Notes under the pieces: generated by a model
The model's database searches: none
The model's input: the letters and a program-made list of their open reading frames with translations, nothing else
Told to the model about the DNA's origin: nothing
Assembly: GCF_001042905.1 (NCBI RefSeq)
Contig: NZ_JYLB01000002.1
Coordinates: 744,001 to 808,000 of the forward strand
Length of the DNA: 64,000 nucleotides
Direction of reading: 5' to 3'
Source: Pseudomonas lini
GTDB taxonomy: Bacteria; Pseudomonadota; Gammaproteobacteria; Pseudomonadales; Pseudomonadaceae
Made by a program: the position numbers and the translations under genes
Part shown: positions 62,266-64,000 of the stretch, piece by piece
Position numbering within the stretch: position 1 is the first letter of the stretch
Layout of the letters: each line of letters opens with the position of its first letter

Positions 62266-63188
62266 TTGGCAGCCCCTGTGTACGGGTGGGTTTCTTGCCA
62301 GTGACGGGCGATGTCGACGCGACGGCTGAACCACACCTGTTCATGACTTTTAGCGTATTCGATAAAGCGCTTGAGCGAAGCCAGACGCGCCGGCCGGCCG
62401 ATCAGCCGGCAGTGCAGGCCGATCGACAACATCTTCGGTGCTTCGGCACCTTCGGCGTACAGCACATCGAACGCGTCTTTCAGGTATTCAAAGAAATCGT
62501 CGCCCTTGTTGAAGCCCTGGACCTGGGTGAAGCGCATGTCGTTGGTGTCCAGCGTGTACGGAATCACCAAATGCGGCTTGCCAGTCGGGTTGTTCGGTTC
62601 CCAGTAGGGCAGGTCGTCGTCGTAGGTGTCGCAGTCGTAAAGGAAACCGCCTTCTTCCATCACCAGTCGACGGGTGTTCGGACCGGTGCGGCCGGTGTAC
62701 CAGCCCAGTGGGCGCTCGCCGGTGATTTCGGTGAGGATGCGGATCGCTTCGAGCATGTGCTCGCGTTCCTGCGCTTCGTCCATGTACTGGTAGTCGATCC
62801 AACGGTAGCCGTGGCTGCAGATTTCATGGCCGGCCTCGACCATCGCGCGGATCACGTCCGGGTGGCGCTGGGCGGCCATGGCCACGGCGAAGATGGTCAG
62901 CGGAATGTCGAATTCCTTGAACAGTTTCAGAATCCGCCAGACGCCGGCACGGCTGCCATACTCGTAAAGGGATTCCATGCTCATGTTGCGCTCGCCTTGC
63001 AGCGGCTGCGCCGAGACCATTTCCGAGAGGAAGGCTTCGGACTCTTTATCGCCGTGCAGGATATTGCGCTCGCCACCTTCCTCGTAGTTGAGCACGAAGG
63101 ACAGCGCGATGCGGGCATTGCCCGGCCAGTGTGGGTGAGGAGGGTTACTGCCGTAACCGATCAGGTCGCGTGGATAGTCAGCGCTCAC
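62262..63188 (-). CDS. puuE: cofactor-independent allantoinase PuuE
   Basis: 308 residues from GTG 63188 (MSADYPRDLIGYGSNPPHPH), with AAGGAAG before it; the open frame 12 codons further is unlike the family start. NodB/polysaccharide-deacetylase fold: FVLNYEEGGERNIL, EICSHGYRWIDYQYM. Hydrolyses allantoin to allantoate. First gene of the leftward operon. Confidence 0.94.
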   Translation of the reverse strand: MSADYPRDLIGYGSNPPHPHWPGNARIALSFVLNYEEGGERNILHGDKESEAFLSEMVSAQPLQGERNMSMESLYEYGSRAGVWRILKLFKEFDIPLTIFAVAMAAQRHPDVIRAMVEAGHEICSHGYRWIDYQYMDEAQEREHMLEAIRILTEITGERPLGWYTGRTGPNTRRLVMEEGGFLYDCDTYDDDLPYWEPNNPTGKPHLVIPYTLDTNDMRFTQVQGFNKGDDFFEYLKDAFDVLYAEGAEAPKMLSIGLHCRLIGRPARLASLKRFIEYAKSHEQVWFSRRVDIARHWQETHPYTGAAK

Positions 63189-63286
63189 TGCAGTCTTCCT
63201 TCTTGTTCGTGTCGACTTATTCAAAGTCAGGGTGTGTGTGGCGGCCTGGCGATGAGAGGGCAGGCTGGCGTCACAGCGATGGAGTG

Positions 63287-63298
63287 ATTGTATACAAC
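63287..63298. promoter_or_regulatory. palindromic operator candidate near puuE
   Basis: ATTGTATACAAC, containing the perfect palindrome TTGTATACAA (63288-63297), about 100 bases upstream of puuE. Form typical for a GntR/FadR-type regulator. Confidence 0.55.
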
Positions 63299-63481
63299 TT
63301 TATATTCACTTTGTAAGCCTGATTTTTTGCATTTTTCACTGACTGCCCACTTTGAAGGGTACTGCAAGAAACCTGCCTGACTGGTCAGCTAATGGATAGA
63401 AGGTCCGCTGATCGTATGGTTCGGCGTTAGATTCGCTGCCAAAGGTTGAATGACGGCGGTAGCGGTAAAAATGTCGTTTTT

Positions 63482-63493
63482 ATTGTGTACAAT
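63482..63493. promoter_or_regulatory. second operator candidate, toward uraH
   Basis: ATTGTGTACAAT, one base away from palindromic and differing from the 63287 site at two positions. Lies in the 435-base region between divergent puuE and uraH; the rest of that region shows no gene. Confidence 0.5.
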
Positions 63494-63623
63494 TTTTATG
63501 AAAAGTGTCTTAATCAGTCGCTCGCCGCAGCTTTTCGTGCTCCGAAACGGTGCGGTCTCCTTTTCAACTGACTTCGGGAGGCGCGAGGTCTGACTGCTCC
63601 ACGCAGGCAGGCGCGCAGAATCA

Positions 63624-63977
63624 ATGGGACGTTTGACTACACACGTTTTGGACGCTGCACACGGTTGCCCGGGCGGCTCGATCAAGGTCGAGTTGTACCG
63701 CGTTGAAGGTTCGCAGCTGGAATTGGTCGCCACTGCGCTCACCAACAGCGATGGCCGTGTCGATTCGCCGCTGCTGCAAGGCGATGACTATCGGTCCGGG
63801 GTTTATCAGCTTCAGTTTCATGCGGGTGATTACTACCGTGCCCGTGGGGTTCAGCTGCCTGAGCCTGCGTTCCTGGATGTGGTGGTGCTGCGTTTCGGCA
63901 TCTCTGCGGAGCAGGATCACTACCACGTGCCGTTGTTGATTTCGCCGTACAGCTATTCGACCTACAGAGGAAGCTAG
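63624..63977 (+). CDS. uraH: 5-hydroxyisourate hydrolase
   Basis: 117 residues, transthyretin-like. N-terminal LTTHVLDAAHGCPG (His7) and the C-terminal YRGS tetrapeptide that marks HIU hydrolases over transthyretins; DHYHVPLLISPYSYST carries further active-site residues. Acts between PuuD and UraD. Divergent from puuE. Only 23 bases follow to the window end, with no further feature. Confidence 0.95.
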   Translation: MGRLTTHVLDAAHGCPGGSIKVELYRVEGSQLELVATALTNSDGRVDSPLLQGDDYRSGVYQLQFHAGDYYRARGVQLPEPAFLDVVVLRFGISAEQDHYHVPLLISPYSYSTYRGS

Positions 63978-64000
63978 GACTTTTGCCCCAAGCCCCTTCT

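Noticed and set aside
1..64000. CRISPR array, integrase or prophage island
   Set aside because: No regularly spaced direct repeats, no cas, integrase, transposase or phage structural genes were found; repeated sequences are REP pairs.

Overview
The window looks like the chromosome of a Pseudomonas species of the P. fluorescens group. This is inferred from the protein types (aerobic cobalamin operon, MinCDE, AlgO/Prc-type protease, PuuD-type urate hydroxylase), from high-GC coding, and above all from about 16 REP-type palindrome pairs between genes, of the GGGAGCGGGCTTGCCCGCGA, GTAGGAGCTGCCGCAGGCTG and GGCGAGGGGGCTTGCCCCC kinds. No rRNA, prophage, IS element, CRISPR array or replication origin was seen.

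Layout. 1-8.3 kb: the late cobalamin pathway on the + strand (cobB incomplete at the left edge, bluB, cobD, cobC, cobQ, cobU, cobT, alpha-ribazole phosphatase, cobS), nearly all coupled by 4-base overlaps. 8.4-10.2 kb: a MarR regulator, an MFS exporter and a 40-residue membrane peptide, with a palindrome in front of both the regulator and the exporter. 10.3-16.2 kb: periplasmic glutathione peroxidase, FadL-type porin, small conserved proteins, rmuC. 16.3-19.8 kb: a very large transporter-like hybrid histidine kinase. 20-25.4 kb: a divergent TetR/MFS pair around an 18-bp-arm palindrome, a cupin, a TDT/TehA channel and an MFS-acyltransferase fusion. 25.5-28 kb: a guanidinium exporter behind a two-hairpin guanidine-II riboswitch, a BASS transporter and rdgC.

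28-35.5 kb: a duplicated tRNA-Val/tRNA-Asp cassette, a diheme cytochrome plus catalase-like operon, an FKBP lipoprotein, a YkvA-family protein, a three-gene HTH/unknown/Sel1 operon, and a gene-free stretch with nested inverted repeats that could be a structured RNA. 35.5-47.1 kb: an EAL-CBS-GGDEF protein, Prc protease, quinone oxidoreductase, and a HAD phosphatase/ABC importer/phosphodiesterase cluster divergent from its likely GntR-UTRA regulator. 47.1-57.2 kb: an MscS-type channel, M18 aminopeptidase, a kinase-like protein, rluA, minEDC, an lpxL/htrB acyltransferase and a patatin. 57.3-64 kb: purine-ring degradation (Tsx-like porin, puuD, allA, alc, uraD, puuE, and uraH divergently), which turns urate into glyoxylate and urea.

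The main points for follow-up are the RNA-like element near 35.2 kb, the guanidine-II riboswitch, the palindrome covering the MFS ribosome-binding site at 20.6 kb, four cases where operators can be read directly (MarR, GntR-UTRA, the purine intergenic region, and inverted DnaA-box-like pairs), a 7-residue triplication at the CobQ N-terminus, and REP elements that have become part of coding sequence. All assignments come from reading the sequence; no database search was run.
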